From Flavobacterium sp. BFFFF1 (lineage in GTDB: Bacteria; Bacteroidota; Bacteroidia; Flavobacteriales; Flavobacteriaceae): a stretch of DNA of 64,000 nucleotides. Positions within the stretch are counted from its first letter, which is position 1, and every line of letters begins with the position of its first letter. The position numbers and the translations under genes are program-made. Of the stretch, positions 31,409 to 41,200 are shown piece after piece. The notes under the pieces were generated by a model. That model worked only from the letters and a program-made list of their open reading frames with translations, ran no database searches and was not told the DNA's origin. The DNA lies in contig NZ_NKJE01000014.1 in NCBI RefSeq assembly GCF_002256285.1, positions 1-64,000 on the forward strand, in the 5' to 3' direction.

Positions 31409-34240
31409 CTATTTTACAACGATTCTCTTGACCACTTTATGCTGCCCATCTGAAACAGATAACAGATATATACCCGCCTGCGCGTCGTTCAATTGAATAT
31501 TTTCATTAAAAGTACTGCCGGCATTGTAATTTTTATCGAAAATCAGCCTGCCCCTCATATCGTAAACGGCAACCTGAATTTTAGTGCCGTTGAATTTCTC
31601 AGATCGTACACTGAAATTGCCATTGTTTGGATTTGGATACACCTCAAATCCAGACAAAGTATTTTCACCCACGCCTAATGTCCCTGTTGTGAACCGGAAA
31701 ACAGTCGAATAACTGCCGGTACATGCACTGACCCTTGGCCTCACACGCCAGTAATAAGTAGTATTGGCACCAAGAGAGGTTTGGAAACCGCTCGAAGTAA
31801 CCGTGGCACTTTGCACGAGATTTACAAAGCTTACATCGGTCGCAACCTGAATGTCATAGGCTTCTGCATTTAGCGGATCTTCCGTCCATTCCAGTACTAC
31901 ATTGGTATCCTGGTTCGTCGCCAGATTACTTGGACTACTCAGAGAGATTGGGCTAAACAGAGCATCAATCGCATTCAGATAAAAATTAACATTCTTTGTA
32001 GTTGCTCCGGACGTAGCCGTTACTACAATTGGGTAAAACCCTTCTGCCATAGTTTCCGTATTCGTGACAGTCATTGTTACGGCGCCATTGGCGCTCACCG
32101 GATTTGGCGAAAATGTTATTGTTGTTCCTGGTGGATTTCCTGTGGCGCTTAAAGTCGTGTTTCCGCTAAATCCTCCAAGTGCACCATAAGTAAGAGGATA
32201 TACGATAGTACTTCCTGCACAACCTGTCTGGTTTTGCTTATCCACGATGCCGCCAAACGCGATTGAAAATGTCGATGGCGCGGAGGTAATGCTAAAGTTT
32301 GTATTTGATACATCATAAAAAATATTATCATTCGCCTTCACCATAATCCTGTTTGTAGTACCTACGTTATTGGGAATGGTAATCAATTCCGAACCGTCAT
32401 TTGGAACCCTGCTCGCTAAAAGAATTGGGAAATTCCCGCCTGAATTCGTGGACATGTAAATGTCAACAAAGTTGCAGTTAATTCCGTTTGCATTTGTTCC
32501 AGCTACATCCCATGTAACCGTTTGGTTAGATCCTGCGGGATAAGCAACCAATGAATTTGGTACAGTAACAGCAAAAGGGCCAACGGCTGCTGTAGTAACC
32601 GTCATATCTTTCCTTGCAGTCTGCCCTCCTTCAAGTGGATTATTGTCACGAACAGTCAAGACAAAATGCATTGTTCTTGCTACAGACGGAACGACCTCAT
32701 AGGCAGGGGTAACATTATTCGCGACAACACTTGAAAGGACTGGCATGTAACGGACCGGAGATGAAGTCGGCGTGCGCGAGCGGAAGTTTGGCCCGCCCGT
32801 GTTAGTGGCAATCGGTAAGGCATTTGTTGCCCAAAAGTCATTCTGCTCCCAACAATATGTTAATGGGTCATTATCATCATCGGTGGCGTTGCCTGTCAAA
32901 ACAAAAGGAGTGCTTTTTGGAATTACATAGTTCAAAAGCGTACCAATAACGGGCGGCGCATTGCCAATGGATACGTTTGACGAACAATTCCCAGCGGAAG
33001 CAACAAATGCGTCAATTTCCTGAAGCGTTCTAAAGCTGAAATGGGCGTCAGAATTACTTTGTACATCATGAGGAGAGCAAATTCCCGCATAGGCCATTAT
33101 CGTGCTGCCACTACCGGGCTCAACGGCAGTATTAAGGTTTTTGTTTCCTCCACATGAACCCTGGTCGCTGTTGAAAGTGTGGTTCCCTCCAAATTGATGT
33201 CCCATTTCATGGGCAACATAATCAATATCGTAAGCATCACCCACCGGTCCGGGAGAACCCGTAACCCCTTTTGCTTTCCTTGTGTTGTCGCAGACACATC
33301 CTAAACTGGCTATTCCGCCTCCACCTGTAGAAAACACATGCCCGATATCATAATTTGCGCTTCCGATATTACTATCCACAAAAGATTGATTTTCGCCTAA
33401 CAACGCGCCACCACTATTGTTTGTAAAGTTATCAGCGGTGATATTAATAAGGTTGTCATTGTTCGAAACCAATACCAAGGTAATCGCAGCGTCTCTTTCA
33501 TAAACACCATTCACACGTGCCATGGTAACAACCATCGCCGCAAGCACTGCCGCCTTTTTTTGCGCCAGCGTACCACCACTTAATCCAGCTGCATTCACAT
33601 GAAAGGTGGCATATTCAACAGTACAGGACACGGCAAGCCTGTAAGTCCGGAAAATCTGGGTGTTTGACTGCGTACTGTTTGTATTCCTATTCGCAGATTC
33701 TGAAACTTCTTTTACGAGGCATTCAAACCCTGTTGATGCTGCCGCTTTTGATTTCTCATATACGACATATTTGTTAAGATCTTTTGTATATGGCTCAATC
33801 AGCACGGTACCGCACTTCCCGGAGAACGTCATCGAATGCAGACCGAAAACAGTGGTGGTAAATCGGATTGTAGCCGTTGGGTCATCCACACCCACGCCTG
33901 AATACGACTTAATATCCTGATACTTCGCTGCCAATTCAGGAGCCATTACAGATGCCTCATAAACCCGATAGCTTTCCAGTACACCATTGGCATTCGGGAA
34001 TTGTAGTAAGACACCTTCAGTGGTGCGGCGTAGTGAACGATCCGGCGCAGCAACTAACTTCCTCTTCAACAAATTTATATCCAGTTGAAAAACTTTAAAT
34101 TCAGTAGGGACTGATCTTTTTTCAAGCTTTTCAGAAAAAGGGGTCTTATCCGCATCAATTCTCGTCCATAAATTTCCCTGTTGCCCGTAGCCGGATAAAA
34201 AGAAATTAAAAAAAACTGTTAAGAGTAGTATTCTTTTCAT
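31409..34240 (-). CDS. Secreted M12B-like zinc metalloprotease with T9SS sorting domain
   Basis: 943 residues. The signal peptide is MKRILLLTVFFNFFLSGYGQ. A prodomain-like region (about 25-190) precedes the reprolysin-type catalytic domain, with zinc motif HEMGHQFGGNH (His344, Glu345, His348, His354) and Met-turn STIMAYAGIC near 380. Several cysteines in between suggest disulfides. Ig-like and fibronectin-III-like modules follow, including SNLATNQDTNVVLEWTEDPLNAE near 775. A type A sorting domain closes it (YPNPNNGNFSV, QAGIYLLSV, KRIVVK). It is expected on or outside the cell surface, degrading protein. Monocistronic. Confidence 0.92.
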   Translation of the reverse strand: MKRILLLTVFFNFFLSGYGQQGNLWTRIDADKTPFSEKLEKRSVPTEFKVFQLDINLLKRKLVAAPDRSLRRTTEGVLLQFPNANGVLESYRVYEASVMAPELAAKYQDIKSYSGVGVDDPTATIRFTTTVFGLHSMTFSGKCGTVLIEPYTKDLNKYVVYEKSKAAASTGFECLVKEVSESANRNTNSTQSNTQIFRTYRLAVSCTVEYATFHVNAAGLSGGTLAQKKAAVLAAMVVTMARVNGVYERDAAITLVLVSNNDNLINITADNFTNNSGGALLGENQSFVDSNIGSANYDIGHVFSTGGGGIASLGCVCDNTRKAKGVTGSPGPVGDAYDIDYVAHEMGHQFGGNHTFNSDQGSCGGNKNLNTAVEPGSGSTIMAYAGICSPHDVQSNSDAHFSFRTLQEIDAFVASAGNCSSNVSIGNAPPVIGTLLNYVIPKSTPFVLTGNATDDDNDPLTYCWEQNDFWATNALPIATNTGGPNFRSRTPTSSPVRYMPVLSSVVANNVTPAYEVVPSVARTMHFVLTVRDNNPLEGGQTARKDMTVTTAAVGPFAVTVPNSLVAYPAGSNQTVTWDVAGTNANGINCNFVDIYMSTNSGGNFPILLASRVPNDGSELITIPNNVGTTNRIMVKANDNIFYDVSNTNFSITSAPSTFSIAFGGIVDKQNQTGCAGSTIVYPLTYGALGGFSGNTTLSATGNPPGTTITFSPNPVSANGAVTMTVTNTETMAEGFYPIVVTATSGATTKNVNFYLNAIDALFSPISLSSPSNLATNQDTNVVLEWTEDPLNAEAYDIQVATDVSFVNLVQSATVTSSGFQTSLGANTTYYWRVRPRVSACTGSYSTVFRFTTGTLGVGENTLSGFEVYPNPNNGNFSVRSEKFNGTKIQVAVYDMRGRLIFDKNYNAGSTFNENIQLNDAQAGIYLLSVSDGQHKVVKRIVVK

Positions 34241-34263
34241 TAGTCAAAAGTTTAATATACAGC

Positions 34264-34271
34264 CAAATTTA
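34264..34271 (-). promoter_or_regulatory. -7 box of the metalloprotease gene
   Basis: TAAATTTG on the minus strand (TAnnTTTG), 24 nt before the start codon. No clear -33. Confidence 0.45.
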
Positions 34272-34382
34272 ATAAATTTTGAATAACATTCTTTAAAAAA
34301 CCATCCTTTTTAAGAATTCTGTATTTTAAATATCCGACTTAAATTTAAATTCGAAAATTTAAGCTTATTTCATAAGATGCTA

Positions 34383-34390
34383 TAAATTTG
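34383..34390 (+). promoter_or_regulatory. -7 box of ribF
   Basis: TAAATTTG. It overlaps the TTG at 34388 that opens the frame, so translation must start further down. Confidence 0.5.
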
Positions 34391-34411
34391 CATTTTATAA
34401 ACAAAAGGGAT

Positions 34412-35344
34412 TTGAAGATTTTTCATGACATCGCGGAATTTATTCCCACGTCAAAAACCATTGTGACTTTGGGCACATTTGACGGTGTTCATAACGGGCA
34501 CCAGAAAATTATTGACCGACTCATTCAAAATGCGCAGGACAATGATTCAGAATCGCTGATCCTTACCTTTTTTCCGCATCCGAGAATGATCCTCCAGGAA
34601 GGAAGTGACATTCAACTATTGAACACAATTGAAGAAAAATGCCTGCTTCTGGAGCAGCGGGGAATTGACAATCTCGTGATTCACCCCTTTGACAAAGCGT
34701 TCTCCCGACTTACTGCTGAGGAGTTCGTCAGGGATATACTCGTTGAAAAATTCAATATCTGTAAAATTATCATCGGACACGACCACCGTTTTGGCAGGAA
34801 CCGTACCGCAAACATTGACGACTTAATGCAGTTTGGCGAAATCTACGGCTTTGAGGTAGAGCAGATTTCTTCCCTCGAAATTGACGAAATTGCGGTAAGC
34901 TCTACAAAAATCCGGAACGCGTTGCTTACCGGAGACATCACATTGGCGAACCGGTATCTGGGCTATGATTATTTCTTCAGCGGAGTCGTAGAAAAAGGGC
35001 GCCAGTTGGGCAGGCAGTTAGGCTACCCCACCGCAAATATCCACGTTAAGGACGATTACAAATTAATACCGGCGCTCGGCATTTACGTCGTCAGCAGCCT
35101 GCTGCGTGACAAAATTGTTTACGGAATGATGAGTATCGGCACCAATCCAACCGTAGGTGGTACCGCCAGGACGATCGAAGTATATTACTTTGATTTAAAT
35201 GAAGACCTGTATGGTATGAACTTAACCGTCTCGGTTTTGACCAAAATCCGCGACGAGGAAAAATTCAATTCAATTGACGCACTTCAGGATCAATTGCATA
35301 AGGACAAAGACTTTTCCATTTCTTTTATACAGAAAATACGCTAA
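34412..35344 (+). CDS. ribF: Bifunctional riboflavin kinase/FAD synthetase
   Basis: 310 residues from the TTG at 34412. It converts riboflavin to FMN and FAD. The N-terminal nucleotidyltransferase part (1-180) has TLGTFDGVHNGHQKII, TFFPHPRMIL, IIGHDHRFGRNR and VSSTKIRNAL. The C-terminal kinase part (about 185-305) has GRQLGYPTANIHV and GMMSIGTNPTVGG. The frame opens at 34388, but that codon lies inside the -7 box. TTG at 34412 gives the N terminus MKIFHDIAEF, usual for flavobacterial RibF as I recall. No FMN riboswitch is seen in the short leader. Confidence 0.92.
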   Translation: MKIFHDIAEFIPTSKTIVTLGTFDGVHNGHQKIIDRLIQNAQDNDSESLILTFFPHPRMILQEGSDIQLLNTIEEKCLLLEQRGIDNLVIHPFDKAFSRLTAEEFVRDILVEKFNICKIIIGHDHRFGRNRTANIDDLMQFGEIYGFEVEQISSLEIDEIAVSSTKIRNALLTGDITLANRYLGYDYFFSGVVEKGRQLGRQLGYPTANIHVKDDYKLIPALGIYVVSSLLRDKIVYGMMSIGTNPTVGGTARTIEVYYFDLNEDLYGMNLTVSVLTKIRDEEKFNSIDALQDQLHKDKDFSISFIQKIR

Positions 35345-35515
35345 GTGTTTTAAATCCAATTCGTTATTTCCTACATAACGTTTATAAAATTTTCGCAAAC
35401 ATGGGAATTTTGTAAGGGCATCCAAAATCTTTCCACGGATTATTTTGTAATTTTAATGCTAGAATTCAGATTCTGCATGGAAACGCCATGTTTATTTTAA
35501 CCAAAACCCATCATC

Positions 35516-35968
35516 ATGAAATTATCTAGAGAATTTACCAACGGATTTATTATTTTTATAGGCATCGGCGTCTATTTCCTAATCATGGACTATCTGGGAC
35601 TGTCCAAGCATTTCTATCTGCGTGTACTCAATGTTTTTATTGTTGTTTTTGGTGTCAACAGGACCATCAGCCAAAATTATAATGCCGGAGTAAGGGGATA
35701 CAATACCAATTTGGTTGCAGCAATCATCACCTCATTGATCGGAGCCGTATTAAGCATTGCAGGACTGCTTACATTCATTTACTTCAAAGGTGGAGAGAAC
35801 TACCTGGAAAGCCTGTCGGAAGAATTCCTTTTTGCAGGCGGCAATGCCTCCATTTACACCTATTGTATCGGCTTATTATTCGAATCTGTCGCTGCTTCCC
35901 TTATCGTTTCATTTTGCCTGATGCAATTCTGGAAAACAAAAGTCGAAAAAATAAACAGTGTAAATTAA
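35516..35968 (+). CDS. Small four-helix membrane protein (DUF4199-like)
   Basis: 150 residues with four predicted membrane helices (about 10-28, 35-52, 66-90, 112-137) and short loops. The segment EFTNGFIIFIGIGVYFLIMDYLG and the loop FKGGENYLESLSEEFL are reminiscent of DUF4199, but I am not sure of the family. No charged or catalytic signature. It lies alone between ribF and bioB. A 5-bp hairpin (CATGG/CCATG) lies about 30 nt before the start. Function unknown. Confidence 0.7.
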   Translation: MKLSREFTNGFIIFIGIGVYFLIMDYLGLSKHFYLRVLNVFIVVFGVNRTISQNYNAGVRGYNTNLVAAIITSLIGAVLSIAGLLTFIYFKGGENYLESLSEEFLFAGGNASIYTYCIGLLFESVAASLIVSFCLMQFWKTKVEKINSVN

Positions 35969-35985
35969 GACTAAACACAATAATC

Positions 35986-36013
35986 AGGGGCCGTTTTCAG
36001 CGGCCTTTTTTTA
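35986..36013 (+). terminator. Terminator of the four-helix protein gene
   Basis: Stem GGCCG/CGGCC extended by G-T and A-T pairs, followed by a run of seven T. Confidence 0.75.
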
Positions 36014-36051
36014 TGCCTGAAAACGCTTTCCCAAAGTTTGATTCAATTTCT

Positions 36052-36081
36052 TTTGCTTTCGCATTGAATTCGTTATTTTTG
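36052..36081 (+). promoter_or_regulatory. Promoter of bioB
   Basis: TTTG (36052-36055), an 18-nt spacer and TATTTTTG (36074-36081), 21 nt before the bioB ATG. Both boxes match. No BirA-type operator was noticed. Confidence 0.7.
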
Positions 36082-36102
36082 AACCAACATTAAAACAAGG
36101 TT

Positions 36103-37191
36103 ATGAGTATTCCAAGAAATGACTGGACCAAAGAGGAAATTATCGCTATCTACAATAAACCAATGATGGACCTGCTTTTCGAAGCCGCTTCCGTACACCG
36201 CCAATACCACGATCCAAATGTAGTACAGGTATCTACCCTACTTTCAATCAAAACGGGCGGATGCCCTGAGGATTGCGGGTATTGTCCACAGGCTGCGCGC
36301 TACCACACCGATATTGAAGGGAACGACCTGATGACCGTCAGCCATGTGAAAGCACAGGCGCTTCGGGCAAAAGCAAGCGGTTCTTCACGCGTTTGCATGG
36401 GCGCCGCATGGAGAAATGTAAAAGATGGGGCAGAATTTGATCAGGTGCTCGAGATGGTACGTACCATCAACAAATTGGATATGGAAGTATGCTGTACGCT
36501 GGGAATGCTAACCGAGAACCAGGCCCAACGACTTGCTGAAGCCGGACTTTATGCATACAACCACAACCTCGATACCTCCGAGGAATATTATAAGGAAGTC
36601 ATTTCGACCCGTGGGTTTGAAGACCGCCTGCAAACCATCGAAAATGTCCGTAAGACCAATGTAACCGTGTGTAGCGGCGGGATTATAGGCATGGGTGAAA
36701 GTATCGAAGACCGGGCCGGAATGCTCGTGGCGTTGGCCACCCTGAATCCGCAACCGGAATCCGTGCCGATCAATGCATTAGTGGCCGTAGAAGGAACGCC
36801 GATGGAAGATGAAAAACCAGTCGAAATCTGGGAAATGATCCGCATGGTGGCTACCACACGCATTGTCATGCCACAAACACAGGTGAGGCTTTCGGCCGGA
36901 AGGATGAACATGAGCCGTGAAGGACAGGCGATGTGTTTCTTTGCCGGGGCAAATTCTATATTTGCCGGAGACAAATTATTGACCACACCAAATCCTGATG
37001 TGAATGAGGACATGAAAATGTTCGAAATGCTTGGATTGATTCCGCAAAAACCTTTCGTAAAAGCAGCACAGCCTGAAACTGTTGAAGCCGCAGAATCACA
37101 ATTTTCTGCCTTGGGTGAAAAACCAAAATGGTCAAGGCCCGGCCATACGATTGAAAGGAATCTGGAAGCTTCGCAGAAATCCAAAGTATGA
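36103..37191 (+). CDS. bioB: Biotin synthase
   Basis: 362 residues. Radical-SAM enzyme that inserts sulfur into dethiobiotin, the last step of biotin synthesis. The [4Fe-4S] cysteines are Cys54, Cys58 and Cys61 in [17 protein letters not shown]. Other marks are [14 protein letters not shown] near 93, [12 protein letters not shown] near 154 and [26 protein letters not shown] near 262, which includes [2Fe-2S] ligands. It stands about 15 kb away from the other biotin genes of the window (bioD, bioA, bioF) and has its own promoter. Confidence 0.96.
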   Translation: MSIPRNDWTKEEIIAIYNKPMMDLLFEAASVHRQYHDPNVVQVSTLLSIKTGGCPEDCGYCPQAARYHTDIEGNDLMTVSHVKAQALRAKASGSSRVCMGAAWRNVKDGAEFDQVLEMVRTINKLDMEVCCTLGMLTENQAQRLAEAGLYAYNHNLDTSEEYYKEVISTRGFEDRLQTIENVRKTNVTVCSGGIIGMGESIEDRAGMLVALATLNPQPESVPINALVAVEGTPMEDEKPVEIWEMIRMVATTRIVMPQTQVRLSAGRMNMSREGQAMCFFAGANSIFAGDKLLTTPNPDVNEDMKMFEMLGLIPQKPFVKAAQPETVEAAESQFSALGEKPKWSRPGHTIERNLEASQKSKV

Positions 37192-37239
37192 TTATGTTTC
37201 CGTTTTGTTAAATTTATGTAATTAAGAATATTGGTTATT

Positions 37240-37267
37240 TAACTTTGCCTTTGACACCATCAAAGGC
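37240..37267 (+). promoter_or_regulatory. -7 box and leader hairpin of the cupin-like gene
   Basis: TAACTTTG (37240-37247) matches TAnnTTTG. A hairpin GCCTTTG/CAAAGGC (37247-37253/37261-37267) starts at its last base and is followed by ATTTTTAATTT. Part of the 5' arm may lie before the transcript start. Confidence 0.4.
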
Positions 37268-37300
37268 ATTTTTAATTTATTTTCATTCCCACTGCACCAT

Positions 37301-38176
37301 ATGAGTATGAATCTAACCCAAATTGAACGCGTAAAAACAATTACGAAAGAAGATTTCTACAACAACTACGTCAAAAAGCAAAAGCCTGTGGTAGTTGAAC
37401 AACTCATCAACGACTGGCCGGCATTTTCGAAGTGGGACCTGAACTATATTAAAGCGGTTGCCGGCGATAAAATCGTCCCATTATATGACGACAGGCCCGT
37501 CTCGCACAAAGAAGGCTTCAACGAGGCACACAAGAAAATGAAGATGGCGGACTACATTGACCTGCTTCAGTCAAAGCCTACAAATTATCGCATATTCCTG
37601 TACAACCTCATGAAGGAGGTGCCTTTACTAAAGCTCGATTTTAAATGGCCCGATATTGGGCTAAGGCTTATCCGACAGCTTCCGATGCTGTTCTTCGGCG
37701 GAGAAAATTCAAAAGTCTTCATGCATTATGACATCGATTACTCGAATATCCTCCATTTTCATTTTCATGGTAAAAAAAGATGCGTGATTTTTCCACAAAG
37801 CGAAACGCCTTTTATGTACAAGGTGCCACACGCGCTAATTGCAAGGGAAGACATCGATTTCGACAACCCCGATTATGAAAAATGGCCAGCGCTTAAAAAC
37901 GCAAAAGGATTTGTATGCGACCTCAGCCACGGTGAAATGCTGTACATGCCGGAAGGCTATTGGCACTACATGAAATACCTGACACCGGGATTTTCAATGA
38001 GCCTACGGGCGTTTCCACGCAACGCGATGAACCTTTCCAAAGCAGTGTATAATATCTTCATCATGCGCCATTACGACGTCTTCATGCGCAAATGGAAAGG
38101 GCAGGAATGGATTGATTACAAAAACGCACAGGCTGTCATCCGCACCAATAAAAAGTTTTCAAAATACCTTCCATAA
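37301..38176 (+). CDS. Cupin-like/JmjC-fold protein, probable Fe(II)/2-oxoglutarate hydroxylase
   Basis: 291 residues. Cupin_8/JmjC type: VEQLINDWPAFSKWDL near 29, an iron-binding HYD motif (VFMHYDIDYSNILHFHFHGKKRCVIFPQ) near 145, and a distal His in MLYMPEGYWHYMKYL near 223. The two-His-one-Asp facial triad is therefore intact. Such enzymes hydroxylate proteins or small molecules, but no substrate is suggested by the neighbours. It starts MSMN, with a -7 box about 55 nt upstream. Confidence 0.85.
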   Translation: MSMNLTQIERVKTITKEDFYNNYVKKQKPVVVEQLINDWPAFSKWDLNYIKAVAGDKIVPLYDDRPVSHKEGFNEAHKKMKMADYIDLLQSKPTNYRIFLYNLMKEVPLLKLDFKWPDIGLRLIRQLPMLFFGGENSKVFMHYDIDYSNILHFHFHGKKRCVIFPQSETPFMYKVPHALIAREDIDFDNPDYEKWPALKNAKGFVCDLSHGEMLYMPEGYWHYMKYLTPGFSMSLRAFPRNAMNLSKAVYNIFIMRHYDVFMRKWKGQEWIDYKNAQAVIRTNKKFSKYLP

Positions 38177-38201
38177 AAAAATCCCGTCAAAGACAGGATT
38201 C
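38175..38201 (-). terminator. Terminator of the giant T9SS gene
   Basis: Hairpin AATCC-C-GTC/GAC-A-GGATT with one mismatch. On the minus strand seven T follow. It overlaps the stop codon of the convergent cupin-like gene. Confidence 0.65.
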
Positions 38202-38221
38202 TTCGTTGATTTCAGATTTTC

Positions 38222-41200
38222 TTAGTAGACGATTTTTTTGGTAACAATAGCTCCGTTTTCAAGCTTTATTTTTACAATCAGCGTTTGGTGATTCAATACA
38301 ATGTCGTTTGCGGAATATTCGTTGGCATTGATGTTTTGACTTTCAAAGACTTTCCTACCGGCGACATCATAAACAGCAATTTCAGTCATCGGCTGCATCA
38401 CAGAACGAATTGATAACTTATCCTTTTCCACGGCCACCGTAACCTCATTCCCAACAATTGGATTATCCGTTCCCAAAGTACCATTCGTATATCGAAGCAC
38501 AAAGCGATTGTTATACAGGCCTGCATCGGCTGAGAATTGGTACGGTGAGGATTTCAGGTCATGGATGATGCCAAGCTGTAAATCTTCAAGAAATACGTCC
38601 TGATTGTCATCAAAAACACCGTCTTTGCTGTCAATCGCTATGGTGAAGTTTCCGGAATTGGCAATCCTAAAGCCCATGGGCACCAGGTCCTGGTTGTCAA
38701 AAGGAAGCTGCCTGCCCTGAATCACTAATGATTTATCGGCACTGATAGAATAAAAATTGATCTGGTTTGCGGTAAAACTCATACCATCATACAATGTGTC
38801 AAAATCATTCGTTGCGCCATCAACATACGCGACTAACGTCTGACGGAACCCGCCATTGCCATCGGTCATGTTGAGCCACAAATGCCCATTCTCATTTCCG
38901 GCTGCGGCACCGCTGCCATCCCTGAAAAATTGCGTATTCTGATTGGTAGTTCTGATGCGCATGCTGTTATTAAATGTAACATTGTAATCCTGGAGCAATA
39001 CAGCAAAAAATCCCTGACCTGTTCCAATCTTTCCGGTAGGCTTAAGATCGTCGGTTCCTGTTTCATCGGTAGATGCTTTTACGCCTGTCGCTCCGGACAA
39101 ATTCCACGTAGCATAATCGTTGGTATTGTATTGCCCTCCCGTATACCCCGTAAACGAAGTCCAGAAGTACAACGTCCCTCCGATCTTGCCATCGTTAGCA
39201 GGATCGGTAACAAAAGCCGTCGCATCAATAGCCGACGGATAAGGATTGGAAAGCAAAATCGAATTTCCGCTTGACTGTGTCACGCCGTCATCAAAACTGT
39301 CGCCATACACCGTAACGACACCATTGTTGGGAACCCCGTTGAAATTAAACGATGCATTTCCATCGGCACCAGCACGTGTAATAAATCCACGTCCCGGCGT
39401 CGTAGCTGCAAGGCCGTTCCAATAACCGTCGTAATTGCCCGTCAATTCCCATTGGTAAGACGCATCAAAAAAAGCAGGTAGCTGCGAAAACACGTCCTCC
39501 TGTACAGGACTGCCCCAATAAACATAGTCGTCCAGAATCATGGACCGGCAGGTGCGGGTCGCGATAATTTTGCCGGTATCGGAGATGCCGTCTGTGATCT
39601 GGACAAGATTTCCGTTATTCTTCACTTCAATGCCATTGTCAATCGTAGCGATCGAATTGGTAACCGTCAACAGCTTATTCGCATCGACCTGCAATGTGCC
39701 TGCAGTAACCGATAAGTCATTTCCGACCAACACTTCCGAGGAGCCCGGAATCGTTTTTATTCCAGAGCCCGAAACTTTAAGGTTGTAGTAAGAGGGCGAA
39801 AAAGCGGTGAGCGATTGGCTTGCGCCGGTGTAATCGATTGTCGAACCCGTTTCCAGCACAATCGATGGTGTGTTGGTATTGTCAATCGCGGTAGTCGTAG
39901 CGCCGCTAAATCCATCCGTATTGATCATTCGGAAGGTCGCATTATTTTTCACCGTAAACGTGGTTCCGGATTGCATCCTGAGACCGGTAACAGCAGAAGA
40001 GGTCGAGACATTGGTTCCGTTCACGACAACATTTCCATAATTGATAGGCGATCCCAATCGAATAATTGTCGCCGCAGTGCCATAAAATTCAATCGTTGAA
40101 CCCGTACTTAGCGAATACGTTCCTGCCGCATCCGGCTTGCTTCCCGCACCGCTGTTCTTGAACTGGGACGTGCCCGTCATCGTCAGGTTGGTCCCTGAGC
40201 CGCCGAAACCGCGATTCGCTACGTCCAGCACAACCGAGTTCGCAATCGTTACGGTGCCCGTGATATTGGTAATGGAAGACGACGTCGACTTGTTTCCCGT
40301 ATTGGAAAAAGTGAGGTTTCGGTAATCGCGCGATCCCCTCAGGATCTGCGAACCGCCTCCGTTAAGTTCAATCGTCCCACCAGTCAGGCTATACGCACTT
40401 GAAATACCGTCGAGACGCGGAATCACATCCGTTCCGCTCGAGGAAAGCGCGGCAACCTGATACAGGGTATTGGCTGACATGGACAAACCGCCCGTACTGC
40501 CGGTGATGTAATTCGAAGTCGTTTCAATCACCTGCCCTTTCTTAATATTCAGTAGCCCCGGCGTGGTAATGGCTGTGGAATTTGTGAGGGCCAACTGCAG
40601 GGTATCGGTATCGAGTTCACAAACAATCGTCTTCGAGTTTGAAGCACTCGTAATCCCATCCCCCGTCTCCTGGTTTGCTTTCCCAATATAGTGAAACGTA
40701 GAGGAGGCAGGCGTATAAGTGCGCGTATCGGTTTGTACGTTGCCGTTCCCCGATGCGGTGATGCCCAGTGGAGACGTGATTTTAAGTGTACCTCCCGAGT
40801 TTAATAAAAACGACGTTCCGGTAGCCGCTGCAGGTACTTCCTTCACCAACAAGGCTGTAGTCCCTGAAAATCCAAAATCAAAGACACTGCCCGAATTTAC
40901 GGTTACTTTACCGCTGGTACCCAGTTCCAGGTCGCGATTCGCCAATTGTACATAAGAACCACTGTTCGGAATAAACGTGACATATTGGTTTTCAGTTGCG
41001 CCCGTCGACGCAATGTCGATGGTTTGAGTCGTAGCAGCCGTTAGGCCATCACCTGTTCCTTTGAAATTTACAGTGCCTCCAGAGGTGGACGTAGACAATA
41101 GCAGTGCACTTGTTCCCAAACTAAGGTCTCCTTTTAGGTTAATCGAAGAACTCGCAGTACTCGAACCAGTAGCACTGTTCAGGTTAACGGTTCCTGCGTT

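Noticed and set aside
34388..34411. TTG at 34388 as the ribF start
   Set aside because: This codon is part of a TAAATTTG -7 box, so it would precede the transcript start; the TTG at 34412 gives the usual N terminus.
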